Shown here: positions 25,407 to 33,221 of the stretch, one piece after another
How the letters are laid out: every line of letters starts with the position of its first letter
How positions within the stretch are numbered: the first letter of the stretch is position 1
NCBI GenBank assembly: GCA_030828745.1
Contig: JAURBX010000003.1
Coordinates: 1 to 36,554 of the forward strand
Direction: 5' to 3'
From: Flavobacteriaceae bacterium
GTDB taxonomy: Bacteria > Bacteroidota > Bacteroidia > Flavobacteriales > Flavobacteriaceae
Length of the DNA: 36,554 bases
Notes under the pieces: model-generated
What the model saw: only the letters and a program-made list of their open reading frames with translations
Told to the model about the DNA's origin: nothing
The model's database searches: none
Translations under genes and position numbers: made by a program

Positions 25407-26173
25407 TTTTTAGCCTGTTGCCATAAAGCCTCCATCTCATCCAATGACAATTTCTCAATGGAAGAGCCTTTCTCTTTGGCTTGGGATTCAATAAATTGAA
25501 ACCGCTGAATGAATTTTTGATTGGTTCGTTCCAATGCAGATTCTGGATTGATTTTCAGAAAACGTGCATAATTTATTAAAGAAAATAAAACATCTCCAAA
25601 TTCTGCTTCCATGGCTTCTGAATCCCCTTGAACCATAGCTTCATCTAGTTCGGCTAGTTCCTCCAGATACTTATTCCACACCTGTTCTTTAGTATTCCAA
25701 TCAAAACCAACCCCTGCGGCCTTTTCTTGCATTCGCTGTGCTTTAATTAACGCAGGCAAACCTTGAGGTACCCCCTCCAAAACACTTTGCTTTCCCTCAG
25801 ACAATTTCAAAGCTTCCCAATTTTTCTTCACCTCATCAGCATCAGAAACGGACACCTCTCCATAGATATGGGGATGTCTGTAGATTAGCTTTTCAATAAT
25901 GTCATTGGTTACATCGGCAATGTCAAAAGCATCTTCTTCACTTCCCAGTTTAGCATAAAAAACGATGTGAAGTAGAAGATCCCCTAACTCTTTCTTGATT
26001 TCATTGAGATCTTTATTTAAGATAGCATCACCTAACTCGTAAGTTTCCTCAATTGTCAAATGACGTAAGGTCTCAAAGGTCTGCTTCTGATCCCAAGGGC
26101 ATTTTTCGCGTAGTTCATCCATGACCTCCAGCAATCGCCCAAAAGCTTCTAGTTTGGATGCTTTGGAATTCAT
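25403..26173 (-). CDS. mazG: Nucleoside triphosphate pyrophosphohydrolase MazG
   Basis: Hydrolyses NTPs, including non-canonical ones, to NMP and pyrophosphate. 256 residues with two MazG halves. The first shows KCPWDQKQTFETLRHLTIEE (24-43), the acidic motif EETYE (42-46) and KELGDLLLHIVFYAKLG; the second shows EFGDVLFSLINYARFLKINP. The start overlaps the stop of the upstream DUF5606 gene (ATGA). Its stop codon shares TTAA with the convergent DUF349 gene. Confidence 0.95.
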   Translation of the reverse strand: MNSKASKLEAFGRLLEVMDELREKCPWDQKQTFETLRHLTIEETYELGDAILNKDLNEIKKELGDLLLHIVFYAKLGSEEDAFDIADVTNDIIEKLIYRHPHIYGEVSVSDADEVKKNWEALKLSEGKQSVLEGVPQGLPALIKAQRMQEKAAGVGFDWNTKEQVWNKYLEELAELDEAMVQGDSEAMEAEFGDVLFSLINYARFLKINPESALERTNQKFIQRFQFIESQAKEKGSSIEKLSLDEMEALWQQAKN

Positions 26174-26625
26174 TCCTTTTTGGTTGTTGTAGATTTTTTA
26201 GCAGTAGGTTTCTCCTTTTTTTTCTTTGTTTTGGGCTCTGGAGAATCAATCAGTTTTTTTTGGAGTAAAAGATTGTACCATTGAATGATTTTTTTAATAT
26301 CACTTGGATACACTCGTTCTTCGTCGTAATTGTCCAAGATATCAAAGAAATACGCCTCTAAATCCACAGCTGCAGCTTTTGGACTTACACTTGCCTTTTT
26401 TCCTTCTTCTTTCTTCAGTATTTTTTCAAAAACCTCAGCCAATGGGATTTCAGATCCGATACAATAAATCTGAATTTCACTTAAGATATTTATTTGACTG
26501 TTTATAGATGTGGTAATACGTTTTCCATCCACAAGAGACCGAGCAACAATACCACTTCGGGTTTGAGCCTCCATTTCAAAAAGACCAGGTCTTCCAGAAA
26601 TCGCTAAAATTTTATCTAATTGCAT
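26170..26625 (-). CDS. DUF5606 protein
   Basis: A 151-residue protein typical of Bacteroidota. The N-terminal part (about 1-75) reads LDKILAISGRPGLFEMEAQT, then GKRITTSINSQINILSEIQI, a small beta domain. The middle (about 88-125) is helical (AYFFDILDNYDEERVYPSDI). The tail (about 128-151) is Lys/Thr-rich (KTKKKKEKPTAKKSTTTKKE), suggesting nucleic acid or membrane contact. Function is unknown. It lies one base after def and overlaps mazG by ATGA in a four-gene minus-strand operon. Confidence 0.85.
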   Translation of the reverse strand: MQLDKILAISGRPGLFEMEAQTRSGIVARSLVDGKRITTSINSQINILSEIQIYCIGSEIPLAEVFEKILKKEEGKKASVSPKAAAVDLEAYFFDILDNYDEERVYPSDIKKIIQWYNLLLQKKLIDSPEPKTKKKKEKPTAKKSTTTKKE

Positions 26626-26626
26626 A

Positions 26627-27214
26627 TTATCGTTTTGGTTTGTTTGGAAATTTCATGGGATAATCTACCTGAATAGCTCCCTTTGAAATTGAATTTAATC
26701 TATTTTTTAACAGTCGTCTTTTTAATGGAGTGAGATGATCTGTAAACAACACCCCTTCAATGTGGTCATATTCATGCTGAACGACACGAGCTGCTAGACC
26801 TGTTAATACTAACTCATGTGCTTGGAACAGTTCGTCAAAATATTGAATTTTAACTCTCTCGTTTCGACTCACATCCTCACGTACATCTGGAATACTCAAG
26901 CAGCCTTCATTAAACTCCCAAAGTGGACCCTCCTCTTCAATGATTTCGGGATTTATAAATACTTTTTTGAATGTTTTTAACACCTCAATCTCTTCTTTTT
27001 CTAGTTCCTCATCTTCTGAAAAGGGAGCCGCATCAATCACGAATAGACGAATAGACAAACCAATTTGAGGGGCAGCTAGACCCACACCATTGGAAGCGTA
27101 CATGGTTTCCCACATGTTCTCAATGAGTTGATCCAATTTTGGATAGTCCTTTGTTATCTCATCTGCTTCTTTTTTTAATACGGGAGCACCGTAAGCTACA
27201 ATCGGTAAAATCAT
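26627..27214 (-). CDS. def: Peptide deformylase
   Basis: Removes the formyl group from the N-terminal Met of new proteins. 195 residues. All three motifs are present: GVGLAAPQIG (43-52), EGCLSIPDV (103-111) with metal ligand Cys105, and QHEYDHIEG (146-154) with His147, Glu148 and His151. It has an acidic insertion at about 66-78 (SEDEELEKEEIEV), usual for the Bacteroidota version. It starts by ATGA overlap with ruvX. Confidence 0.97.
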   Translation of the reverse strand: MILPIVAYGAPVLKKEADEITKDYPKLDQLIENMWETMYASNGVGLAAPQIGLSIRLFVIDAAPFSEDEELEKEEIEVLKTFKKVFINPEIIEEEGPLWEFNEGCLSIPDVREDVSRNERVKIQYFDELFQAHELVLTGLAARVVQHEYDHIEGVLFTDHLTPLKRRLLKNRLNSISKGAIQVDYPMKFPNKPKR

Positions 27215-27633
27215 AGTGTATTTGTTTTAAAATCTAAGTAAGATTGCAAAATTAGTGTAGCACTTACCTGATCAATCATTCCCTTATTAGCGCGTTGCTT
27301 CTTCTTTAATCCTCCATCGATCATGGATTGAAAAGCGAGCTTGGAAGTATATCGTTCGTCATAACGTTCGATAGTTTGAGCAGGAAAGTGATTTTTAAGT
27401 TTTTCAATAAAATCCTTTATGTGTAATTCCACCGTTCCCGGAGCACCATCTTTTTGAAGTGGTTTTCCCACAATAAAAGTCTCGACATCCTCTGTTTTAC
27501 AATAGTTTTTTAAAAAAGGAATGACTTCTGAGGTAGGTAAGTTATTGAGTCCGCTTGCAATCATTTTTAGAGGATCAGTACAAGCCAGTCCTGTCCGTTT
27601 TGTTCCAAAATCAATTCCAACTAAAGCACCCAT
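27211..27633 (-). CDS. ruvX: RuvX/YqgF family RNase H-fold nuclease
   Basis: A 140-residue RNase H-fold protein, classed as a Holliday-junction resolvase and also linked to rRNA processing. Seen: GIDFGTKRTGLA (6-17) with Asp8, FIVGKPLQKDG, the YDERYTSK motif and a C-terminal MIDQVSATLILQSYL with a catalytic Asp. It leads the ruvX-def-DUF5606-mazG operon and diverges from dapD across an 89-base region with a symmetric promoter arrangement. Confidence 0.93.
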   Translation of the reverse strand: MGALVGIDFGTKRTGLACTDPLKMIASGLNNLPTSEVIPFLKNYCKTEDVETFIVGKPLQKDGAPGTVELHIKDFIEKLKNHFPAQTIERYDERYTSKLAFQSMIDGGLKKKQRANKGMIDQVSATLILQSYLDFKTNTL

Positions 27634-27646
27634 TAAACTTTTTTTG

Positions 27647-27654
27647 CAAATATA
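27647..27654 (-). promoter_or_regulatory. Promoter -7 element TATATTTG for ruvX
   Basis: On the minus strand TATATTTG matches TAnnTTTG and lies 13 bases before the ruvX ATG. No TTG is seen at -33 distance. It forms the left half of the symmetric divergent arrangement centred at 27677. Confidence 0.55.
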
Positions 27655-27659
27655 CCTTT

Positions 27660-27694
27660 TTCAAAAAGATAAGCTTCATATCAATCTTTTTGAA
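27660..27694. promoter_or_regulatory. 11-base inverted repeat centred between the ruvX and dapD -7 elements
   Basis: TTCAAAAAGAT (27660-27670) and ATCTTTTTGAA (27684-27694) are perfect inverted copies with a 13-base gap. Each arm stands exactly 5 bases from a -7 element, so in both directions the DNA reads ATCTTTTTGAA-N5-TAyATTTG. It is a candidate binding site for a shared regulator or an unusual upstream promoter element. Confidence 0.55.
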
Positions 27695-27699
27695 TTCTT

Positions 27700-27707
27700 T
27701 ACATTTG
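27700..27707 (+). promoter_or_regulatory. Promoter -7 element TACATTTG for dapD
   Basis: TACATTTG matches TAnnTTTG and lies 15 bases before the dapD ATG. It mirrors the ruvX -7 element around 27677. No TTG at -33 distance. Confidence 0.55.
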
Positions 27708-27722
27708 TGAAAAAATTAGAAA

Positions 27723-28529
27723 ATGAAAAACATAATCGAAGCTGCATGGGAGAATCGCTCCCTCCTAGAAGAAAAACAAACACAAGATACCATCCGATCC
27801 GTTATCACTCAACTGGATGAAGGAAAACTTAGAGTAGCGCAACCTACTGAAGAGGGATGGCAGGTGAACGAATGGGTGAAAAAAGCGGTAGTATTGTATT
27901 TTCCAATCCAAAAAATGGAAACCCTAGAAGCGGGTCCTTTAGAATTTCATGATAAAATGCCATTAAAAAAAGGCTATAAAGAAAAAGGGATTCGAGTAGT
28001 ACCCCATGCAGTAGCAAGACACGGCGCTTATTTATCAGCAGGTGTTATTTTAATGCCGAGCTATGTGAACATTGGCGCCTATGTTGATGAAGGAACTATG
28101 GTAGATACTTGGGCAACGGTAGGTAGTTGCGCACAAATAGGCAAGAATGTTCATTTAAGTGGTGGTGTAGGAATTGGCGGTGTTTTAGAGCCTTTACAAG
28201 CCGCTCCAGTAATCATTGAAGACAATGCTTTTTTGGGATCAAGAAGTATAGTAGTTGAAGGGGTTCGTGTAGGGAAAGAAGCAGTACTGGGTGCCAATGT
28301 CGTATTGACAGCTTCCACAAAAATAATTGATGTTACAGGTTCTGAACCCATCGAAACGAAAGGATATGTCCCCAATCGATCCGTGGTGATTCCTGGAAGT
28401 TATACCAAGACATTTCCAGCAGGAGATTTTCAAGTTCCTTGTGCATTAATCATCGGAAAACGTAAAGAAAGTACAGATAAAAAAACCTCCTTAAATGACG
28501 CCTTGCGGACGCACAATGTTGCGGTATAA
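27723..28529 (+). CDS. dapD: 2,3,4,5-tetrahydropyridine-2,6-dicarboxylate N-succinyltransferase
   Basis: Succinyl-CoA-dependent step of lysine and diaminopimelate synthesis, so this organism appears to use the succinylase branch. 268 residues. The N-terminal helical part contains KMETLEAGPLEFHDKMPLKK. A left-handed beta-helix of hexapeptide turns spans about 100-215, including VRVVPHAVARHGAYLSAGVI-type turns, SCAQIGKNVHLSGGVGIGGV and EDNAFLGSRSIVVEGVRVG. The C-terminus has the usual RTHNVAV-type ending. It follows a -7 element and a symmetric divergent regulatory region. Confidence 0.96.
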   Translation: MKNIIEAAWENRSLLEEKQTQDTIRSVITQLDEGKLRVAQPTEEGWQVNEWVKKAVVLYFPIQKMETLEAGPLEFHDKMPLKKGYKEKGIRVVPHAVARHGAYLSAGVILMPSYVNIGAYVDEGTMVDTWATVGSCAQIGKNVHLSGGVGIGGVLEPLQAAPVIIEDNAFLGSRSIVVEGVRVGKEAVLGANVVLTASTKIIDVTGSEPIETKGYVPNRSVVIPGSYTKTFPAGDFQVPCALIIGKRKESTDKKTSLNDALRTHNVAV

Positions 28530-28550
28530 TACAAAATATATTTTCCTTTT

Positions 28551-29099
28551 ATGATTCATAAAGCTTTAGCCGCTTTAGAAAACAAGCAAACGATACTGTA
28601 CCCTACAGATACAGTTTGGGGTATTGGTGGCGATGCTTTGGATCCAGAAGTTGTTCAAAATATTTATACGCTCAAACAACGTGTGGATCACAAAGCTTTA
28701 ATTGTATTGGTTAAAGACATGGTCATGTTAAAAAAATATGTTCAAGAAATTCCAGAAGTGGCATTCAAATTTCTGGATGAAGAACGCCCCACAACCCTAA
28801 TCTATCCAAAAGGCATTCATTTAGCATCCAATCTTATAGGATCAGATGGCTCTATTGGGATAAGAATTCCAAGACATGCATTTTGTCAGGAATTACTTGC
28901 TGCATACGGAAAACCAATCATCTCTACCTCGGCCAATATTAGTGGATGTGAGACTCCAAAAAACTTTAATTCCATTGATTCAAAAATTTTGGAAGGGGTT
29001 GACTATGTTGTACCTTTGCAAAAAGAAACCAATCAAAGTCAACCTTCAAGAGTTATAAAAATTGAAGTTGATGGAACAGTTCAGATTCTACGTGCGTGA
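28551..29099 (+). CDS. tsaC: Sua5/YciO/YrdC family threonylcarbamoyl-AMP synthase
   Basis: Makes threonylcarbamoyl-AMP for the t6A37 modification of ANN-decoding tRNAs. 182 residues, the single-domain type without the Sua5 C-terminal extension. Seen: LYPTDTVWGIGGDAL (16-30), KQRVDHKALIVLV, IRIPRHAFC and the SANISG motif in PIISTSANISG. It overlaps the next gene by GTGA. A YciO-type paralogue cannot be excluded. Confidence 0.92.
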   Translation: MIHKALAALENKQTILYPTDTVWGIGGDALDPEVVQNIYTLKQRVDHKALIVLVKDMVMLKKYVQEIPEVAFKFLDEERPTTLIYPKGIHLASNLIGSDGSIGIRIPRHAFCQELLAAYGKPIISTSANISGCETPKNFNSIDSKILEGVDYVVPLQKETNQSQPSRVIKIEVDGTVQILRA

Positions 29100-30535
29100 A
29101 ATTAGTTAAGGATTTTTCTAAAACCCTCTCAAGCCCAGTGTTTAAGGTCTTGCAAGAAACAGTTGCAAACTCAGATACCAAAGGCTTTGTCATTGGTGGG
29201 TTTGTAAGAGATCATCTCTTAAATCGCTCTCAAAAAAAGGATATTGATATTGTGGCTTTGGGATCAGGGATTGATCTTGCCCTTGCTGTTCAAAAAAAAC
29301 TAGCAGGTGCTAAAGCGGTACAAATATTCAAAACCTATGGGACTGCAATGGTCCAGTGGGAAGATATCGATTTAGAATTTGTAGGAGCTCGTAAAGAATC
29401 TTACTCTAAAGAAAGTAGAAATCCAGAGGTAAAACCAGGTACTTTAGAAGATGACCAAAATCGACGTGACTTTACTATCAATGCGTTGGCTATTAGTCTC
29501 AATCCTGAGGATTTTGGCACTCTAATTGATCCCTTTAATGGACTAAAAGATTTAGAAGAAGGTATTTTACGTACCCCCCTAGATCCAGATATTACCTATT
29601 CTGATGATCCGCTTCGCATGATGAGGGCCATTCGCTTCGCAGCCCAGTTAGATTTTACTATCGATTCGGCTTCTTTTGAAGCTATTAGTCGCAATGCACA
29701 TCGAATTGATATTATTACTAAAGAGCGTATTGTAGAAGAATTACACAAAATATTAATGACTCAAAAGCCCTCTAAAGGCTTTATTTTATTAGAAAAAACT
29801 GGACTTCTTCAGAGAATACTTCCAGAATTGATTGATCTAAAAGGTGTTGAAGAAATTGAAGGACAAAAACACAAAGATAACTTTTACCACACTTTAGAAG
29901 TCGTTGATAATTTGTGCAAAAACAGTAATGACCTTTGGCTACGTTGGGCGGCTTTACTACATGATATTGGCAAAGCTCCTACAAAAAAATTCAAACCCCC
30001 CGTTGGCTGGACCTTCCACAACCACGAATTCGTGGGAGCGAAAATGACCTACAGGCTTTTTAAACGCTTAAAAATGCCACTAAATGAAAAAATGAAATTC
30101 GTTCAGAAGATGGTTTTCATGAGCTCTCGACCCATTATTATTGCTGAAGAACAAGTGACTGATTCTGCTATAAGACGGTTAGTTTTTGATGCTGGACCTT
30201 TTATTGATGACTTGATAACACTATGTGAAGCTGATATCACAACCAAAAATCCAGAACGCTTTAAACGCTATCACAATAATTTTAAAATTGTTCGTGAAAA
30301 AATTATTTTAGTTGAAGAAAAAGATCATTTAAGAAACTTCCAACCCCCTATTACTGGAGAGACCATAATGAAATATTTTGACCTCAAACCCTCGAAAGAA
30401 ATTGGGCTGATAAAAGAAGCCATAAAAGAAGCGATTTTAGAAGGAGAGATTCCAAATGAACAAAAGGCCGCTTTTGAAAAAATGAAAACAGAAGGAAAAA
30501 AACTTGGACTTACATTTCATGAAAAAACAATTTAA
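29096..30535 (+). CDS. CCA-adding-type tRNA nucleotidyltransferase with HD domain (GTG start)
   Basis: A class II nucleotidyltransferase of the poly(A) polymerase/CCA enzyme family. 479 residues from the GTG at 29096, which sits in GTGA with the stop of the previous gene. The head domain shows IGGFVRDHL (33-41) and the catalytic Asp49/Asp51 in KKDIDIV, then RRDFTINALA (123-132) and the DPLRMMRAIRFAAQL region. An HD motif (LLHDIGKAP, His289-Asp290) lies in the C-terminal half. CCA addition is the most likely activity; poly(A) or A-adding activity cannot be separated by eye. Confidence 0.92.
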   Translation: MKLVKDFSKTLSSPVFKVLQETVANSDTKGFVIGGFVRDHLLNRSQKKDIDIVALGSGIDLALAVQKKLAGAKAVQIFKTYGTAMVQWEDIDLEFVGARKESYSKESRNPEVKPGTLEDDQNRRDFTINALAISLNPEDFGTLIDPFNGLKDLEEGILRTPLDPDITYSDDPLRMMRAIRFAAQLDFTIDSASFEAISRNAHRIDIITKERIVEELHKILMTQKPSKGFILLEKTGLLQRILPELIDLKGVEEIEGQKHKDNFYHTLEVVDNLCKNSNDLWLRWAALLHDIGKAPTKKFKPPVGWTFHNHEFVGAKMTYRLFKRLKMPLNEKMKFVQKMVFMSSRPIIIAEEQVTDSAIRRLVFDAGPFIDDLITLCEADITTKNPERFKRYHNNFKIVREKIILVEEKDHLRNFQPPITGETIMKYFDLKPSKEIGLIKEAIKEAILEGEIPNEQKAAFEKMKTEGKKLGLTFHEKTI

Positions 30536-31535
30536 AATACTAATTGTCACCAGTTTGATTCTTGTTTATCTGGTCATTGCAGCAGGATCAATAGTTCGTA
30601 TGACAGGAAGTGGAATGGGTTGTCCTGACTGGCCTAAGTGTTTTGGGTATTTAATACCACCCACAGAACGAAACCAACTGGATTGGAAATCCAATCACCA
30701 ATATCATGAAGGAGAAGTGATTATTCTGAACGAAAGTTTGCGTATTGCTTCATCCGATTTTACCTCACAAGAAGCATACCAACCAAAAAATTGGGAAGCC
30801 TACACAAAACATGATTATGCGCTTTTTAATGCTACCCATACTTGGATTGAATTCATCAACCGCCTATTAGGTGTATTAGCTGGGTTAGCCACTCTATTTC
30901 TATTTATTAGTTCTTTATGGAGAGTAAAAACAGACCCAACCTCAACCTTATTGGCTTTTCTTGTTATTCTTGGAATGGGATTTCAGGGATGGTTAGGGAA
31001 AACAGTCGTTGACTCCAACTTACTCCCTTTTAAAATAACCCTCCATATGGTAATGGCCCTATTACTTGTGCTAGTATTGGTCATTCTTTTAGCCCGAGAA
31101 AAACAGTCCGAAACATTCTTAAAGAACACTTCAAGACTTCAAAAGGTTTTAGGAGTTGGATTGATTTTAACCCTTGTTCAAATTGGAATGGGAACCCAAG
31201 TTCGTCAGTTTGTGGACGAACAAATGCATCTTTTTAATTTAGAGCAAGCTTCATCTTGGCTAGCTGATGCACCGATTCTATTTTATTTCCATCGAAGTTT
31301 TTCCCTACTTGTTCTTCTCGTTCATGGCTACTTGGGTTATTTACTGTTCCAAAACAAAACAATACCCACAGTATTTATCGTTATTTTATCTTTACTTGGT
31401 GTAGAAATTTTGTCAGGAATTTGGATGTACTACTTTGATTTTCCCTTTTCTTCTCAATCCCTTCATCTGGTATTAGCTTCCTTATTATTTGGAGCACAAA
31501 GTTATTTTATGTTGACCCTTAAAAAACAATTATGA
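30519..31535 (+). CDS. Heme A synthase (COX15/CtaA family)
   Basis: Oxidises heme O to heme A for cytochrome c oxidase in the cytoplasmic membrane. 338 residues from the ATG at 30519; a TTG 15 bases upstream is not needed. Seen: AGSIVRMTGSGMGCPDWPKC (22-41) with the loop cysteines 35 and 41, ATHTWIEFINRLLG with a heme-ligand His, HMVMALLL and FHRSFSLLVLLVHGYLGYLL. Eight hydrophobic segments are apparent. It overlaps the preceding gene by 17 bases and the next by ATGA. It implies an aa3-type oxidase elsewhere in the genome. Confidence 0.93.
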   Translation: MKKQFKILIVTSLILVYLVIAAGSIVRMTGSGMGCPDWPKCFGYLIPPTERNQLDWKSNHQYHEGEVIILNESLRIASSDFTSQEAYQPKNWEAYTKHDYALFNATHTWIEFINRLLGVLAGLATLFLFISSLWRVKTDPTSTLLAFLVILGMGFQGWLGKTVVDSNLLPFKITLHMVMALLLVLVLVILLAREKQSETFLKNTSRLQKVLGVGLILTLVQIGMGTQVRQFVDEQMHLFNLEQASSWLADAPILFYFHRSFSLLVLLVHGYLGYLLFQNKTIPTVFIVILSLLGVEILSGIWMYYFDFPFSSQSLHLVLASLLFGAQSYFMLTLKKQL

Positions 31536-32035
31536 TTTATAGAATTCGAGTTATTTTAGATGTTAAAGAGGATGTACTTCGCGATATCGAAATTGATGAA
31601 ACGGCTACTTTAGAAGATTTACATCATGCCGTTACACAAGCTTTTGGCTTCTTAGGTAATGAAATGGCCTCCTTTTACGCCACCAATGATGAGTGGGAAC
31701 AAGGAGAAGAAATGCCGTTGGAATCTATGGATATTGCGCAACCAAATTATGGTGAAACTTTACTGAATACTATTTTTTCAGCTGAAGTGCATAAATTACT
31801 TTATATCTATGATTTCCTTAATCTATGGACTTTTTTCATTGAATTGATGGAAGTTGGAGAATTGATTGTGGGTACAAACTATCCCAATCTTATTCATGCT
31901 GAAGGAGAAGTTCCAGAGGAAGCTCCAGACAAATCCTTTGAAAGCGACACACCTTTTAAAGAAGAAGGTTTTGAAGACAGTCTTGATGATGAAGATTCAA
32001 ATCAACAAGATTATAACGATGGTGATTATTACTAA
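31532..32035 (+). CDS. pRiA4b ORF-3-like protein with acidic tail
   Basis: A 167-residue protein of the plasmid pRiA4b ORF-3-like family, sometimes called 'IS1096 passenger TnpR-like'; the name does not imply a mobile element and none is seen here. The N-terminal 115 residues contain the family beta-strands (YRIRVILDVKEDVLRDIEID) and a helix ATLEDLHHAVTQAFGF, then SFYATNDEW. The tail from about 125 is strongly acidic (DSLDDEDSNQQDYNDGDYY). Function is unknown. It starts by ATGA overlap with heme A synthase and converges with the next gene with a 4-base stop overlap (CTAA). Confidence 0.85.
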   Translation: MIYRIRVILDVKEDVLRDIEIDETATLEDLHHAVTQAFGFLGNEMASFYATNDEWEQGEEMPLESMDIAQPNYGETLLNTIFSAEVHKLLYIYDFLNLWTFFIELMEVGELIVGTNYPNLIHAEGEVPEEAPDKSFESDTPFKEEGFEDSLDDEDSNQQDYNDGDYY

Positions 32036-33093
32036 AACTGACTGTGAGTGTCTACCTTTTCATAATGCTTTCGAACGTATTCAAATGAGGCCTTCATAAT
32101 ATCTCCCATTGTTTTACTGTTCAAAAAAGCTTTGTCTTGGGTAAACTTGTAAATTTCATTTCGTAAACGTTCCAAATTTTCTGGAAGCGTAAATAATTCT
32201 AGCTGCATGGTTTTTACCAATTTGTTGAGTCGATTCCCTGAACTGATGATACGTCTGGCAACTATAGAGCGCTCTTCTATTTTATACTGATTGATAGAAT
32301 CATGAGTAAGTTTTGAACGAACCAAGTCCATAATGGGTCCATTCTCTTTAAAAAACTGGGGACGATAAACGGACAAACGTCCCTCAAAGGACTGCTGATC
32401 AAAATCAATTGGACGAATCTTGTAGACTACTTGATCAAAATCGTGCGTTGGAACCACTACATAATTATAAGCGCGCATATCCCCCAACAAACGAATCATG
32501 CTTCGCTCGTTAAATTTGACATACTCTTTTGCAATTTGAGCTTTCTCAGCTTCATTACATTGAGGCAGAAACTCTTTCATAAAGGTGTCACCAGGAATTC
32601 CAGCAATATGCTCCTCAATCAAGGTATTGTCATTGACCAAAAAATTTAAATTATAAGGCGAAAGCATATGTTCAAATTCCAATCCAAAAATCCGAGAAGC
32701 ATCTGTCTTTTTAATATAATAGTAGGTGAAATTATCATTCAGAATGTTCCGGACTTTAATACGGAAGGGTTTAGAATTTCCAAAAGTGCAATAATCAATT
32801 GCATCGATATTTAAATAGGGAATTCCAGATTCATTTCCATCGGAATGCAATTGGGTATATATTTTCTTTAAACTAAATTCAATCTCTCTTCGCTCACTAT
32901 CCGTATAATAAACACTCACCCATAGCGTATCATTATCATTCTTATCATAGACGATTACCGAACCCGAAAAGCGAAGTAAGTCATCATAACACACAGGAGT
33001 ATCAATCCATCTTTCGTAATCTTTTAAAAAAAAAGCCAACTCCTTTGATATTTTAAAAAAAGGCTTCTTTTTGGAAATTAATTTTTCTTCCAT
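32032..33093 (-). CDS. Conserved-looking hypothetical protein with kinase-like motifs
   Basis: A 353-residue protein I do not recognise. Its layout resembles a degenerate protein-kinase/aminoglycoside-phosphotransferase fold. A possible beta3 lysine is in YYYIKK (K128/K129), with possible helix-C acidic residues at 139 and 141. A hinge-like LIEEHIAGIPG is at 158-168. A catalytic-loop-like LLGDMRAYNYVVV (202-214) has Asp205 and Asn210 spaced as in HGDxxxxN, and IRPIDFDQ (227-233) could supply the metal-binding Asp (230 or 232). The His before Gly is Leu. There is no signal peptide or membrane segment. The function is inference; fold assignment needs a structural test. Confidence 0.75.
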   Translation of the reverse strand: MEEKLISKKKPFFKISKELAFFLKDYERWIDTPVCYDDLLRFSGSVIVYDKNDNDTLWVSVYYTDSERREIEFSLKKIYTQLHSDGNESGIPYLNIDAIDYCTFGNSKPFRIKVRNILNDNFTYYYIKKTDASRIFGLEFEHMLSPYNLNFLVNDNTLIEEHIAGIPGDTFMKEFLPQCNEAEKAQIAKEYVKFNERSMIRLLGDMRAYNYVVVPTHDFDQVVYKIRPIDFDQQSFEGRLSVYRPQFFKENGPIMDLVRSKLTHDSINQYKIEERSIVARRIISSGNRLNKLVKTMQLELFTLPENLERLRNEIYKFTQDKAFLNSKTMGDIMKASFEYVRKHYEKVDTHSQF

Positions 33094-33221
33094 ATACAGG
33101 TTTTATCAAAAATAGTGTTTTAAGCTTAAATTAGTAAGCCTTGAGATAATTGAACTAACTTTATAAAAAATGAATTACAAACGTAACAAATCATTACCCT
33201 AATCGTTTAATTTTTAAACCT
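33094..33221. other. 128-base divergent intergenic region, the longest gap in the window
   Basis: No gene or tRNA seen. On the minus strand TATTTTTG (33107-33114) is a -7 match 13 bases before the start of the kinase-like gene, and TACGTTTG (33178-33185) is a second match further up. A 12-base palindrome TTTAAGCTTAAA lies at 33119-33130. A small hairpin GTTTAA-TTT-TTAAAC (33205-33219) ends 2 bases before the ABC ATPase start. The plus-strand promoter for the ABC genes is not obvious. Confidence 0.5.

Noticed and set aside
30504-30518. TTG start for heme A synthase
   Set aside because: The ATG at 30519 begins the conserved first membrane segment; the extension lacks support.
31532-32035. Mobile element suggested by the IS1096/TnpR-like family name
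   Set aside because: No transposase, terminal repeats or target duplication is visible around it.
33094-33221. Possible small RNA or small gene in the 128-base gap
   Set aside because: Only promoter-like boxes and short AT-rich palindromes are seen; there is no open frame with a plausible start.
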